Positions 24,989 through 35,206 of a DNA stretch of 64,000 nt are shown here, piece by piece. Each line of letters starts with the position of its first letter. The stretch's first letter is position 1. Source of the stretch: Bradyrhizobium sp. Ce-3 (GTDB taxonomy: Bacteria > Pseudomonadota > Alphaproteobacteria > Rhizobiales > Xanthobacteraceae). A model generated the notes under the pieces. The model saw nothing but the letters and a program-made list of their open reading frames with translations, was not told the DNA's origin and ran no database searches. Position numbers and translations under genes: made by a program. The DNA is taken from NCBI RefSeq assembly GCF_022835695.1, contig NZ_BQUV01000001.1:310001-374000 (forward strand). The letters run 5' to 3'.

Positions 24989-26539
24989 TTAGCCCGTTCC
25001 TTGGCCTATTCCTTTGGCCATCATTTCCCGCAACGCGGTCTTCAGCACCTTGCCATAATTGTTCTTCGGCAGGGCATCGAGATAGACATAGCGCTTCGGC
25101 CGCTTGAAGCGGGCGATCGAGGCGAGGCAATGCGCGTCGAGCTTGCCGTCGTCGGCGGTGGCGCCGTCCGCGAGCACGACGCAGGCGACGACGACCTCGC
25201 CCCATTCCGGATCAGGCACGCCGATGGCCGAGACCTCGCTGACATCGGGATGGGTTAGCAGCGCTTCCTCGACCTCGCGCGGATAGATGTTGGTACCGCC
25301 GGAGATGATGACGTCCTTGGAACGATCCGACAGCGTCAGGAACCCGTCGGCATCGAGCCGGCCGACATCGCCGGTGCGCAGCCAGCCGTCCTTCAGCGTC
25401 TCGGCATTGGCCTTCGGATTGTTCCAGTAGCCGAGCATCACGGTCGCACCCTTGACCTCGATCTCGCCGGTCTCGCCGGCAGGCAGCGGCGTGCCGTCCT
25501 TTCCGGTGATGCGCACGGTGACGAGGCTCTGCGCGGTCCCGACCGAGGCCAGCCGCTCAAGATAGCGCGGATGATCGCTCGCGCGGTGCCAGTCGCGCGA
25601 CAGCGCCGTGATCGTCATCGGCGACTCGCCCTGGCCGTAGATCTGCACGAAACGCTGGCCCATCGTCGCCATCGCATCGATGATATCTGCGGTGTACATC
25701 GACCCGCCGCCATAGATGATGGTGCGCAGCCCCTCGCCGTTCTCGCCGCGCTTCCTGGCTGCCTCGACCAGCCGGCGCACCATGGTGGGCGCCGCGAACA
25801 TCACGACATTGTCGAGCTGGCGGCCGAGGTTGAGCACCTCGTCCGGATCGAAGCCGCCGGTTTCAGGAACCACGTGGCGGCCGCCCATCCGGACGTGCGG
25901 GAAATTGTACAGCCCGGCGCCATGCGAGATCGGCGCGGCATAGAGCGAGGCATCGTTCGGCGTCGCGGGATCGACGTCGGCGAGATAGCACAGCGACATC
26001 GCCAGCAGATTGCCGTGGCTGAGCATCACGCCCTTGGGACGGCCGGTCGTGCCCGATGTATAGAACAGCCAGGCGAGATCGTTGGTTTCGCGCGGCAGCG
26101 GCGCGGGCGGCCCCTCGCCGCTTCGCATCGTCTTGAACGCGCCGCTGTCGACCGACAGCATGGTCATGCCGGCGGGACAATCGTCCTTCGCCTCAAGCAG
26201 CGCGCCGACCGTGTCATCGGACACGAAGGCCAGTTTCGCGCCGCCATTGCCGCAGATCCACGCGGCCTCGCGGCCGTGCAGCTTGGCATTGATCGGGATC
26301 GCGGCGGCGCCGATCCACCAGATGCCGTAGAGGCATTCGAGATATTGCGTGCAGTTCGATGCAAACAGCGCGATGCGGTCGCCGGCGACAACGCCGTGAT
26401 CGCGTGCCAGCGCCGCCCCGATCGAGGCGGCGCGGCGGGCGAAGGTTGCGTAGTCGGCGTCGAGGTCGAAGCCGGTCAGCAGCGCCGGCGCATCGGGTCG
26501 TGCCCGCGCCGTCGCTGCCAGCCATTCGGCAATGTTCAA
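24989..26539 (-). CDS. AMP-forming acyl-CoA synthetase
   Basis: About 516 residues if the TTG one base after the upstream thiolase stop is used (LNIAEWLAATARARP); a GTG 17 codons further up would overlap that gene by 50 bp. ANL-family motifs are complete: the P-loop YTSGTTGRPKGVMLSH, the GWLRTGDVGRLDADGFLTLSDRSKD hinge, and the C-terminal catalytic lysine in KNNYGKVLK. It activates a carboxylic acid with ATP and CoA in the cytoplasm. The tight junction with the thiolase gene indicates one operon. Substrate unknown. Confidence 0.92.
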   Translation of the reverse strand: MNIAEWLAATARARPDAPALLTGFDLDADYATFARRAASIGAALARDHGVVAGDRIALFASNCTQYLECLYGIWWIGAAAIPINAKLHGREAAWICGNGGAKLAFVSDDTVGALLEAKDDCPAGMTMLSVDSGAFKTMRSGEGPPAPLPRETNDLAWLFYTSGTTGRPKGVMLSHGNLLAMSLCYLADVDPATPNDASLYAAPISHGAGLYNFPHVRMGGRHVVPETGGFDPDEVLNLGRQLDNVVMFAAPTMVRRLVEAARKRGENGEGLRTIIYGGGSMYTADIIDAMATMGQRFVQIYGQGESPMTITALSRDWHRASDHPRYLERLASVGTAQSLVTVRITGKDGTPLPAGETGEIEVKGATVMLGYWNNPKANAETLKDGWLRTGDVGRLDADGFLTLSDRSKDVIISGGTNIYPREVEEALLTHPDVSEVSAIGVPDPEWGEVVVACVVLADGATADDGKLDAHCLASIARFKRPKRYVYLDALPKNNYGKVLKTALREMMAKGIGQGTG

Positions 26540-26540
26540 G

Positions 26541-27713
26541 TTACTTGGCCGGCTCGAGGATCGAGACGTAGTTGGCGACCGCCGCACCACCCATGTTGAA
26601 GATGCCGCCGATCTGCGGGCTCTTGAGCTGCATGCCCTCGGGCGCTCGCCCTGCGAGCTGCATCGCGCTCATCACATGCATCGAGACGCCGGTGGCGCCG
26701 ATCGGATGGCCCTTGGCCTTGAGGCCGCCGGACGGATTGACCGGCAGCTTGCCGTCCTTCTGGGTCCAGCCTTCCATGATGGCGCGCGCGCCCTGCCCCT
26801 TCGGCGTCAGGCCCATCGCTTCATATTCGATCAGCTCGGCGACCGTGAAGCAGTCATGGGTCTCGACGAAGGACAGATCGGAGAGCTGCAGCCCGGCCTT
26901 CTGCAGCGCGCGCTGCCAGGCGGTGGTGCAGCCTTCGAACTGCAGGATGTCGCGCTTGGACATCGGCAGGAAATCCTGCGCATGGGCGGTGGCGCGGATG
27001 TTCACCGCCTTGCCCATGGTCCTGGCGGTCTCGGCGCCGGTCAGCACCAGCGCGGCGGCGCCGTCCGACACCAGCGAGCAATCGGTGCGCTTCAAGGGGC
27101 CGGCGACGAACGGGTTCTTGTCGCTCTCGGCGCGGCAGAACTCGAAGCCAAAGTCCTTGCGCATCTGCGCATAGGGATTGGCGACGCCGTTCTTGTGGTT
27201 CTTGGCGGCGATCATCGCCAGCGCATCGGACTGGTCGCCGTATTTCTGGAAATAGGCCTGCGCGATCTTGCCGAACACGCCGGCGAAGCCGCCGACCGTG
27301 TCGCCGTCCTCGGGCAGATACGACGCCTTCAACAGGTTCTTGCCGATCTCCGGGCCTGGCGTCTTCGTCATCTGCTCGACGCCGACCACCAGCACGATCT
27401 TCGCCGCACCCGCCTCGATGGCGCGGATGCCCTGGTGCACCGCGGCCGAGCCGGTGGCGCAGGCGTTCTCGACGCGGGTCGTCGGCTTGAAGCGCAGCGC
27501 CGGGTTGGCCTGCAGCACCAGCGAGGCCGTGAAATCCTGCGGCGAGAAACCGGCGTTGAAATGGCCGAGCATGATCTCGTCGACGTCGGAGGCGGCAATG
27601 CCGGCATCCGCCAGCGCCTCGTTGGCGACCTTGACCACGAGACCCTCGACGGTCTCGGCGTCGAATTTTCCGAATGGCGTGTGCGCCCAACCCACAATGC
27701 TGGCTGCAGTCAT
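26541..27713 (-). CDS. SCP2-type thiolase
   Basis: 390 residues. The nucleophilic cysteine is present (C85 in ENACATGS) and the histidine lies in GGLKAKGHPIGATG. The second cysteine of ordinary thiolases is replaced (IFNMGGAAV instead of CxGGG), as in SCP-x-type enzymes, where another cysteine or histidine serves. It cleaves or forms a C-C bond between acyl-CoA and acetyl/propionyl-CoA. It is the first gene of the minus-strand acyl-CoA operon, followed one base later by the ligase. Confidence 0.9.
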   Translation of the reverse strand: MTAASIVGWAHTPFGKFDAETVEGLVVKVANEALADAGIAASDVDEIMLGHFNAGFSPQDFTASLVLQANPALRFKPTTRVENACATGSAAVHQGIRAIEAGAAKIVLVVGVEQMTKTPGPEIGKNLLKASYLPEDGDTVGGFAGVFGKIAQAYFQKYGDQSDALAMIAAKNHKNGVANPYAQMRKDFGFEFCRAESDKNPFVAGPLKRTDCSLVSDGAAALVLTGAETARTMGKAVNIRATAHAQDFLPMSKRDILQFEGCTTAWQRALQKAGLQLSDLSFVETHDCFTVAELIEYEAMGLTPKGQGARAIMEGWTQKDGKLPVNPSGGLKAKGHPIGATGVSMHVMSAMQLAGRAPEGMQLKSPQIGGIFNMGGAAVANYVSILEPAK

Positions 27714-27763
27714 GGCCGTTTCTCCCGGTTCCTGTTCAGGGAGTTATGTAACGTATCTTGAGA

Positions 27764-27859
27764 GCGTTTTCGAGCGAAGTGGATACCGGTTCGCGTGAAG
27801 AAAACGCGTCAAACCAGAATCTAGAACCGCGCTCCGATACCATCGGAGCGCGGTTCTAG
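27764..27859. repeat. Dispersed repeat with 18-bp-arm perfect hairpin
   Basis: Left part: inverted arms GCGTTTTC/GAAAACGC (27764-27771, 27800-27807) around GTGGATACCGGTTC, a layout I recognise from Bradyrhizobium intergenic DNA. Right part: CTAGAACCGCGCTCCGAT, ACC, ATCGGAGCGCGGTTCTAG, perfect 18-bp arms at 27821-27838 and 27842-27859. The eda stop codon (27856-27858) lies in the right arm. No T-tract follows on the minus strand. Confidence 0.85.
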
Positions 27860-28506
27860 GCGGCTTTCAGCGTTTTCATCGCCTTGGCGCACATGGCGGT
27901 TATGCCGGCCCAGTTGCCGGCGCGGATGTCCGAGGCCGGGCAAAGCCAGGAACCGCCGACGGCCAGCACATTCGGCTCGGCGAGCCAGGTCGCCGCATTG
28001 GCCTCGCCGATGCCGCCGGTCGGGCAGACCCGGACATGCGGGAATGGACCGGCGAGAGCCCGCAGTGCTTTGATACCGCCAGCCTGCTCGGCCGGGAAGA
28101 ATTTGACGACGTCGAAGCCATGCGCCAGCGCCTGCATCAGCTCGGAGGCGGTCGCGATCCCCGGCGCGAACGGCAGCCGGCTGGCAGCTACCGCCTTCGA
28201 CAGCTCGGGCGTCGCGCCTGGGCTGATGCCGAATTTGGCGCCGAGCGCCTCGGCGCGCGCCAGATCGTCGGCATTGAGGATGGTGCCGATCCCGACCACC
28301 GCATCGGGCACCTCTGATATGATGGCCTTGGCCGCATCGGCTGCGACCGCCGTGCGCAGCGTCACCTCGAGCGTGCGCACGCCGCCGGCGACCAGCGCTT
28401 TGGCAAGCGGCACCGCGTCCTCGAGCCGCTCGATGGTCAGCACCGGGATCACGGTGGCCTGCCGGATCAGCTCGGCGATCTGGTCCTGCTTTGATGGTGT
28501 CGTCAT
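27856..28506 (-). CDS. eda: 2-dehydro-3-deoxy-phosphogluconate aldolase
   Basis: 216 residues of class I KDPG/KDPGal aldolase. The catalytic glutamate is in TLEVTLRT, the phosphate-binding GIGTI follows, and the Schiff-base lysine lies in VVKFFPAEQAGG. The reaction splits KDPG (or its galactose epimer) to pyruvate and glyceraldehyde-3-phosphate. The start overlaps the kinase stop (ATGA), so it is translationally coupled to kdgK and completes the phosphorylative branch of the sugar-acid regulon. The stop codon is inside the downstream hairpin. Confidence 0.94.
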   Translation of the reverse strand: MTTPSKQDQIAELIRQATVIPVLTIERLEDAVPLAKALVAGGVRTLEVTLRTAVAADAAKAIISEVPDAVVGIGTILNADDLARAEALGAKFGISPGATPELSKAVAASRLPFAPGIATASELMQALAHGFDVVKFFPAEQAGGIKALRALAGPFPHVRVCPTGGIGEANAATWLAEPNVLAVGGSWLCPASDIRAGNWAGITAMCAKAMKTLKAA

Positions 28507-29459
28507 TGCGAGGCCTTGCGTGATGGTGGGGGACGAGGCGCCTTCTTCGGCGGCATGGCGTAGCGCGGGATGATCGCACCCGGATAGCACACCACGACGC
28601 CGGCGAGACGATGGCCGGCGCGTGCCGCCTCCTCGGGCTCGGCGCCAGAGAGCCGTGCGGCGAGATAGGCCGCGGCAAAGCTGTCGCCGGCGGCCGTGGT
28701 GTCGACCACGGGCTTCGGCAGCGGCTCCGCCCTCACCTCGTGCGTTCCGCCGGCGGAGCGCACGATGCAGGCGGGCTCGGCGAGCTTCAGCACCACCTCG
28801 GGGCTCGAGATTCCGGCAAGCAGCGCGGTGTTGCTCTCGCCGGGATAAAGCGGCGCCAGATCCTCGGTCGAGGCCAGCACGATATCGGCGGCCTCGAACG
28901 CGCCGCTGAAGACGTTTCGCGCGACGGCGAGGTCCGGCCAGCCGCGGGCACGGAAATTGGTGTCGAACGCAAAGCGTGTGCCGAGCAGCCGCGCGCGTTT
29001 CAGCGCCGCCATCAACCGCTCCCGGCCCTCCTCGCGCAGGATCGAGAGCGTGATCGCCGAGAGATAGACGACGTCATACGTCGCGAGCGAATTGAGGAGG
29101 TCGTCGGTCTCGGGCAGATCCATCAGCACGCGCGCGGCGGCGCTGTCGCGCCAGTGGAAGAAGCGCCGCTCGCCCTTGTCGTCGGTCTGGATCAGATAGA
29201 GCCCGGGCAGCTTGCCGGCCAGCCGCGCGACATGCTTGGTGCCGATGCCTTCCGCCGCCCAGCCCGCGATCATCTCATCGCTGAGCGCATCGTCGCCGAG
29301 CGCCGTGATGTAGTCGATGTGGACGCCGAGCCGCGACAGATAGACCGCGGTGTTGAGCGTGTCGCCGCCATAGAAGCGCGAATACAGGCCGCCGACCTGG
29401 CCGCCCGGCGCCTGCCGCAGCTCGATCATGCATTCGCCGATGCTGGCAACCCTGGTCAT
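28503..29459 (-). CDS. kdgK: 2-dehydro-3-deoxygluconokinase (PfkB family)
   Basis: 318 residues. The N-terminal GECMIELRQ and FYGGDTLNTAVYLSRLG are typical KDG-kinase stretches, and the C-terminal PfkB signature reads DTTAAGDSFAAAYLA, with the catalytic aspartate kept although the usual GAGD is AAGD. It phosphorylates 2-keto-3-deoxygluconate (or the galacto epimer) with ATP, feeding the aldolase encoded by the overlapping next gene. Confidence 0.92.
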   Translation of the reverse strand: MTRVASIGECMIELRQAPGGQVGGLYSRFYGGDTLNTAVYLSRLGVHIDYITALGDDALSDEMIAGWAAEGIGTKHVARLAGKLPGLYLIQTDDKGERRFFHWRDSAAARVLMDLPETDDLLNSLATYDVVYLSAITLSILREEGRERLMAALKRARLLGTRFAFDTNFRARGWPDLAVARNVFSGAFEAADIVLASTEDLAPLYPGESNTALLAGISSPEVVLKLAEPACIVRSAGGTHEVRAEPLPKPVVDTTAAGDSFAAAYLAARLSGAEPEEAARAGHRLAGVVVCYPGAIIPRYAMPPKKAPRPPPSRKASQ

Positions 29460-29486
29460 CGCAAGACCCGTGTGCCTGAGCGGAGC

Positions 29487-30473
29487 TTAGGCGGCGAACT
29501 TGCCGCCGAGCTCGTCCTCGATGTGGATCTGGATGATGTCGTCGAAGGTCTTCTCGGCCGTGGTGAAGCCGAGCTTCAGCGCGCGGTCGGTGGCGAAATC
29601 GCGCGGCCAGCCCGAGACGATGCCGATGATGGTCGGATCGGGCACCCGCTTGATCCGCGCGGTGACGTTCTTGCCGGCAACGCGCTCGAGCGCTGCGATC
29701 TGCTCGCCGACGCTGACGCACATCCCGGGCATGCTGAGATTGCGCCGCGGTCCCATCGCGTTGAGATCCATGGTGCCGGCATGGACCAGGAAGCCGACCG
29801 CCGATTTCGGCGAAGCGTGCCAGTGCCGCACGTCCTCGGCGACCGGCAGGATCGCCTCCTCGCCCGCCAGCGGCTCGCGGATGATGTTGGAGAAGAAGCC
29901 GGACGCCGCCTTGTTCGGCTTGCCCGGACGCACGCAGATCGTCGGCAGGCGGATCGAGATTCCGTCGAGCAGGCCCTTGCGGGTGTAGTCGTTGATCAGG
30001 AGCTCGCAGATCGACTTCTGGGTGCCGTAGCTGGTCAGCGGCGTATGGAAGAACTCGTCGCCGATCTTCTCGGGGAACGGCGCGCCGAACACCGCGATCG
30101 AGGACGTGAACACCAGCCGCGGCTTGTAGCCGCCGCCTGTGGCGCGGATCGCGTCGATCAGATGACGGGTGCCGTCGAGATTGATCCGGTAGCCCTTGTC
30201 GAACTCGGCCTCCGCCTCGCCCGACACGATCGCGGCGAGGTGGAAGATCACGTCCGGACGCTCCGCGATCAGGGGCGCGGCAGCACCGGCATCGGCAAAA
30301 TCGGACGCGACGACATTGACCGGGATCGAGGCATTCGCGGGCTTCTGCGGCGCGACCACGTCCTGCAGGGTCATCTTGCTGATGTCCTGCTTGCCGAGGC
30401 GGCCCTCGCGCAGCAAACGCTCGGTCAACTTGCGGCCGACCATGCCGGCAGCGCCCAGAATCAGAATGTGCAC
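29487..30473 (-). CDS. DenD-like NAD-dependent sugar-acid dehydrogenase/epimerase-fold protein
   Basis: 328 residues from a GTG start. The N-terminal Rossmann motif is GAAGMVGRKL, the active tyrosine-lysine pair is in SYGTQKS and the serine in FTSSIAVFG. The sequence resembles the D-erythronate dehydrogenase (DenD) group of extended SDRs, which oxidise C2 of four-carbon acids, and is also near UDP-sugar epimerase folds. Here it sits between the ABC permease gene and kdgK, so an aldose or aldonate of the imported sugar is the likely substrate. The exact reaction is not determined. Confidence 0.8.
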   Translation of the reverse strand: MHILILGAAGMVGRKLTERLLREGRLGKQDISKMTLQDVVAPQKPANASIPVNVVASDFADAGAAAPLIAERPDVIFHLAAIVSGEAEAEFDKGYRINLDGTRHLIDAIRATGGGYKPRLVFTSSIAVFGAPFPEKIGDEFFHTPLTSYGTQKSICELLINDYTRKGLLDGISIRLPTICVRPGKPNKAASGFFSNIIREPLAGEEAILPVAEDVRHWHASPKSAVGFLVHAGTMDLNAMGPRRNLSMPGMCVSVGEQIAALERVAGKNVTARIKRVPDPTIIGIVSGWPRDFATDRALKLGFTTAEKTFDDIIQIHIEDELGGKFAA

Positions 30474-30528
30474 GACCGTGCTCCTTTTCTTGTCTTGTTC
30501 TGCGAATTCGCCTGCGGGCCCTGCGCGC

Positions 30529-31440
30529 TCATTCCTTCACGGCGCCCGTCATCGCCGAGACATAATGCTCAACGAAGAAGGCGTAAAGAATGACCAGCGG
30601 CAGCGAGCCGACCAGCGCGCCCGCCATCAGCGATCCCCATTTGTAGATATCGCCGTCGACGAATTCGTTGACGATCGCAACCGGCACCGTCTTGTTCGGC
30701 GTCGACTGCAGGAACGTCAGCGCATAGATGAACTCGTTCCAGCACAGAGTGAACGAGAAGATAAAGGCGGAGATCAGGCCGGGCACCGCCAGCGGCACGA
30801 TGATCTTGACCAGGATCTGCCAGCGCGACGCGCCGTCGATCAGCGCGCACTCCTCGAGCTCATAGGGGATGGTCTTGAAATAGCCCATCAAGAGCCAGGT
30901 CGAGAACGGGATCAGCAGCGTCGGATAGACCAGGATCAGCGACAGCGGCGAGTCGAACAGCCCATAGGCCTGGATCACCGATGCCAGCGGGATGAACAGG
31001 ATCGACGGCGGCACCAGATAGGCGAAGAAGATCAGCACGCCGACCGCTTCCGCGCCCTTGAAGCGCAGCCGCGTGATCGCATAGGCCGACAGCACGCTGG
31101 CGACGATCGACAGGAAGGTGGCGCCGACCGCGACATACATCGTGTTCCAGAGCCAGCGCGGATACTGGGTCTCGAACAAGAGCTTGCTGATGTGCTTGAA
31201 GGTCGGATGAATCACCCAGAACGGGTTGAACTTCTCCATGTCGATGAGCTGCTCGTCCGGCTTGATGGAGGTCAGCACCATCCAGTAGAACGGGAACAGC
31301 AGCACCACGAGGATGATGAACAGCGGCAGATAGAGCGTGACCAGGCGCCGCGGCAGCGACTCCAGATAGCTCATGCCTTCGCTATCATCACCACCGGCCT
31401 TGGCGGCCACGGCTTTCGATTGCAAGGTTGAATCAGTCAT
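30529..31440 (-). CDS. Sugar ABC transporter permease (MalG/UgpE type)
   Basis: 303 residues, six predicted membrane helices, with the EAA loop near EECALIDGASRWQILVKIIVPLAVPGL that contacts the ATPase. The start lies inside the end of the other permease gene (8-bp overlap), so both are made together. It forms the inner-membrane channel with the product of 31433-32392. Confidence 0.93.
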   Translation of the reverse strand: MTDSTLQSKAVAAKAGGDDSEGMSYLESLPRRLVTLYLPLFIILVVLLFPFYWMVLTSIKPDEQLIDMEKFNPFWVIHPTFKHISKLLFETQYPRWLWNTMYVAVGATFLSIVASVLSAYAITRLRFKGAEAVGVLIFFAYLVPPSILFIPLASVIQAYGLFDSPLSLILVYPTLLIPFSTWLLMGYFKTIPYELEECALIDGASRWQILVKIIVPLAVPGLISAFIFSFTLCWNEFIYALTFLQSTPNKTVPVAIVNEFVDGDIYKWGSLMAGALVGSLPLVILYAFFVEHYVSAMTGAVKE

Positions 31441-32392
31441 TGTTCGATCCTTGCTGCCACTTGCGGCGCTGCATTCCGAACCAGGAGATGGCGATCGCCG
31501 CCACCAGGAAGGGAATCATCGCGGTGGCGATCGCGGCGCCCTCGCCGAGCCGCCCGCTGATGATGCCGCGCTGATAGCTCAACGTCGCCATCAGATGGGT
31601 GGCGTTGACCGGGCCGCCGCGGGTCAGCGCCCAGATCAGCTGGAAGTCGGTGAAGGTGAACAGCACCGAGAACGTCATCACCACGGCGATGATCGGCGTC
31701 AGCAGCGGATAGGTGATGAAGCGGAAGCGCTGCCAGTTGGTGGCGCCGTCGAGCGTGGCCGCTTCATAGAGCGACGGCGACACGGTCTGCAGGCCGGCCA
31801 GCAGCGTGATCGCCACGAACGGAACGCCGCGCCAGACATTGGCGAAGATCACGCTCGCCCTCGCCCACGTACTGTCGCCGAGGAAATTGATGTTGCTGTG
31901 GATCACGCCGAGCTTGATCAGCGACCACGAGATGATCGAGAACTGCGAATCGTAGATCCACCAGAACGCGATCGCCGACAGCACGGTCGGCACGATGAAC
32001 GGGATCAGCACGATCGAGCGGATCACCGCCTTGAACGGCATGTGCCGGTTCAGCAGCAGCGCGAGATAGAGCCCGATCGCGAATTTGATGGCGCTTGCGA
32101 TCAGCGTGTAGAGCAAGGTGTTGAACACCGACAGCCAGAAGATCGAATCGTCCCACAGCCATTGGTAGTTCTCGATGCCGACGAAGGCGCCGGCGCGCCC
32201 GATCCGCTCGTCGGTGAAGCTCATCCAGACGCCGAGGCCGAGCGGATAGGCCAGGAACAGGATCAGGAACGCGGCCGTCGGCAGCATGAACCAGAACGCG
32301 GCCCAGTTGCGGTTGCCGCTGAGCCGGGACCAAAATGACGGCTCGCCTGCCGCGGCAGCCTGCGCCGGCATCGATGTCTGGACAGTGCTCAT
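31433..32392 (-). CDS. Sugar ABC transporter permease (MalF/UgpA type)
   Basis: 319 residues, six helices after a cytoplasmic N-terminus, with an EAA loop near YEAATLDGATNWQRFRFITYPLLTPII. A GAGAG site precedes the ATG. It lies 108 bp after the binding-protein gene, separated from it by a stable hairpin, as is usual where the binding protein is made in excess. Confidence 0.93.
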   Translation of the reverse strand: MSTVQTSMPAQAAAAGEPSFWSRLSGNRNWAAFWFMLPTAAFLILFLAYPLGLGVWMSFTDERIGRAGAFVGIENYQWLWDDSIFWLSVFNTLLYTLIASAIKFAIGLYLALLLNRHMPFKAVIRSIVLIPFIVPTVLSAIAFWWIYDSQFSIISWSLIKLGVIHSNINFLGDSTWARASVIFANVWRGVPFVAITLLAGLQTVSPSLYEAATLDGATNWQRFRFITYPLLTPIIAVVMTFSVLFTFTDFQLIWALTRGGPVNATHLMATLSYQRGIISGRLGEGAAIATAMIPFLVAAIAISWFGMQRRKWQQGSNND

Positions 32393-32415
32393 TCGCTCTC
32401 AACTCCGAATCAGAT

Positions 32416-32449
32416 GGTGACGCGCGACCAGTCTGGATCGTGCGTCACC
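32416..32449 (-). terminator. Intercistronic hairpin after sugar-binding-protein gene
   Basis: GGTGACGC and GCGTCACC form 8-bp arms with an inner CCA/TGG stem. A second GC-rich stem (GCCGGC at 32471-32476 and 32489-32494) lies just after the binding-protein stop. These would act as a partial terminator or 3' stabiliser, favouring the binding protein over the permeases. Confidence 0.5.
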
Positions 32450-32500
32450 TCAGTTCGCTCATGGACCAGAGCCGGCACGGCTTGCCGCGCCGGCCGTCAG

Positions 32501-33823
32501 CTAGCGGAAGATGCGCTTGGCCGCGCGTTCGGCCGAAGCCATCGCGGTCTTCACGTCTTCACGCCCGGTGCAGTAGTTCGCGTACATGTCGACGACGACG
32601 AAGTCGGCGATCGCGGCGGCGGCGTTCTCGCTCATCTGCGCTTCGCCGGCCGGGGTCGACGCCGTCTGCGCCACGCTGCGATACGGCGTCGTCTTGGGAT
32701 CCGCGGTCCAGACCGGGTTCTTGTCGTAGTCGAGCAGGAAGTGCGACAGGTAGCCCTGCGCCGCCTCGATCCACGGATTGAACTGATCCGGCTCCAGCAT
32801 GAAGGCGGTGAACGCCTTGCAGGTCTGCGGATACTTCGAGAAGCTGAAGATCAGGATCGGGAAGCCGAGATGCATCTCTCGCGTCTTGCCGTCGAGACCG
32901 GCCGGCAGGTGGGCATGGTTCATGTCTTCGGCGATCTGCGGATTTTCCTTCTTCGCCGTGACGTAGATCGAAATTCCGTTCACGGTGAGATGAAGCTGCC
33001 CGGCAAGGAACGCCTTGTTGTTGGAGCTGTCGTTCCACGACGCGGTGCCCGGCACGAAATTGTCGTACAGGCCCTTGACGTATTCGAGCGACTTCGCGGT
33101 CTCCGGCGAGTTGACGACGACCTTGTTGTCCTTGTCGATCAGCTTGCCGCCATGCGCCCACAGCGCCCAATGCAGCCAGCCGTTGGCATCGCCCGAGGCG
33201 TGGCCGAGCGCCATGCCGGCCGGGGTGCCGTTCTTGTTCATGCCCTTCACGAGATCGGCGAAACCGCCGAGGTCCTTCGGAAACTCCTTGTGGCCGGCCT
33301 TCTCGGCGGCGGCGACGCGGTAGTTGACGAGGCCGCCGGTGGCGGCGACCGGAATGCCGATCCACTTGCCGTTCAGCATGCCGTAGGCCTTGCCGGAATC
33401 CGACCAGCCACCGCACTTCTTGCCGAGGTAATCGGCGACGTCGGTGACGTCGACGCACTTGCTCGGGAACAGGAAGGGCAGCGAATAGAGGCCCCACACC
33501 ATGTCGAGGCCCTGCCCCGTATTGGCGGCGACCGAGGCCTTCGGCTGAATGTCGTCGTAGGATTCGTTGGAGACGTTGATGGTGACGTTGTTGGCCTTCT
33601 GGAAGGCATCGACGATCTTCATGAAGGCGACGTCTTCGGCCTCCACGAAGCGCTTCCAGCGCAGCAGGTTGATCTTGGCGCCCGGCTCCGGCTTCCATTG
33701 CGAGGTCTGGGCCCAGGCCTTGGCATAACCGAGCAGCTGATCGCTGGACATCGTTGCCGCGGCGGCCAGCATCGTGGCACCGCCCTTGAGCAGCGAACGG
33801 CGGTCAGTGTTGAACATGGACAT
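32501..33823 (-). CDS. Sugar ABC transporter substrate-binding protein with Tat-like signal
   Basis: 440 residues from the ATG eight bases after GGGAGAG. The N-terminus carries a twin-arginine motif, DRRSLLKGG (R8, R9), followed by a hydrophobic stretch and a cut near AWA. The mature part is a family-1 (MalE/UgpB-like) binding protein. Export by Tat would mean it folds in the cytoplasm. Its ligand is presumably the sugar or aldonate consumed by the enzymes around it. Confidence 0.88.
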   Translation of the reverse strand: MSMFNTDRRSLLKGGATMLAAAATMSSDQLLGYAKAWAQTSQWKPEPGAKINLLRWKRFVEAEDVAFMKIVDAFQKANNVTINVSNESYDDIQPKASVAANTGQGLDMVWGLYSLPFLFPSKCVDVTDVADYLGKKCGGWSDSGKAYGMLNGKWIGIPVAATGGLVNYRVAAAEKAGHKEFPKDLGGFADLVKGMNKNGTPAGMALGHASGDANGWLHWALWAHGGKLIDKDNKVVVNSPETAKSLEYVKGLYDNFVPGTASWNDSSNNKAFLAGQLHLTVNGISIYVTAKKENPQIAEDMNHAHLPAGLDGKTREMHLGFPILIFSFSKYPQTCKAFTAFMLEPDQFNPWIEAAQGYLSHFLLDYDKNPVWTADPKTTPYRSVAQTASTPAGEAQMSENAAAAIADFVVVDMYANYCTGREDVKTAMASAERAAKRIFR

Positions 33824-33933
33824 TGGCAATTCTCTCCCGATTTTTGGTTGTTGCTTTGAAATGATCCCTGCCGTTTGCGTGACGGCCGAAATCCCGGTCG
33901 AAATGATGCACTGACGAGACGTGCGGGCTGCGG

Positions 33934-35001
<1,068 letters not shown>

Positions 35002-35149
35002 CCACTTCCCTCCTCAAATTCCCGACGACGTACGACGAGTGCCGCCACCGCTCTGTTTTGTTCCGGCCGCGCTGGGTGCGCGGCACTATCGGACCCAACT
35101 TATTGTCCGCAGTTTATCCGGTTTTGGCAATCGTTCGATTAGCAATCGC

Positions 35150-35165
35150 TTGGTAGCGCTGTCAA
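35150..35165. promoter_or_regulatory. LacI-type operator 1
   Basis: TTGGTAGCGCTGTCAA is a palindrome centred on GC (halves TTGGTAGC and, reversed, TTGACAGC) and has the AGCGCT core expected of LacI/GntR-type sites. It lies between the divergent ABC operon and lacI. Confidence 0.7.
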
Positions 35166-35206
35166 TATCGGTTTGTCTGCGACGATGGTCGTGATATGAG
35201 CGGCAA

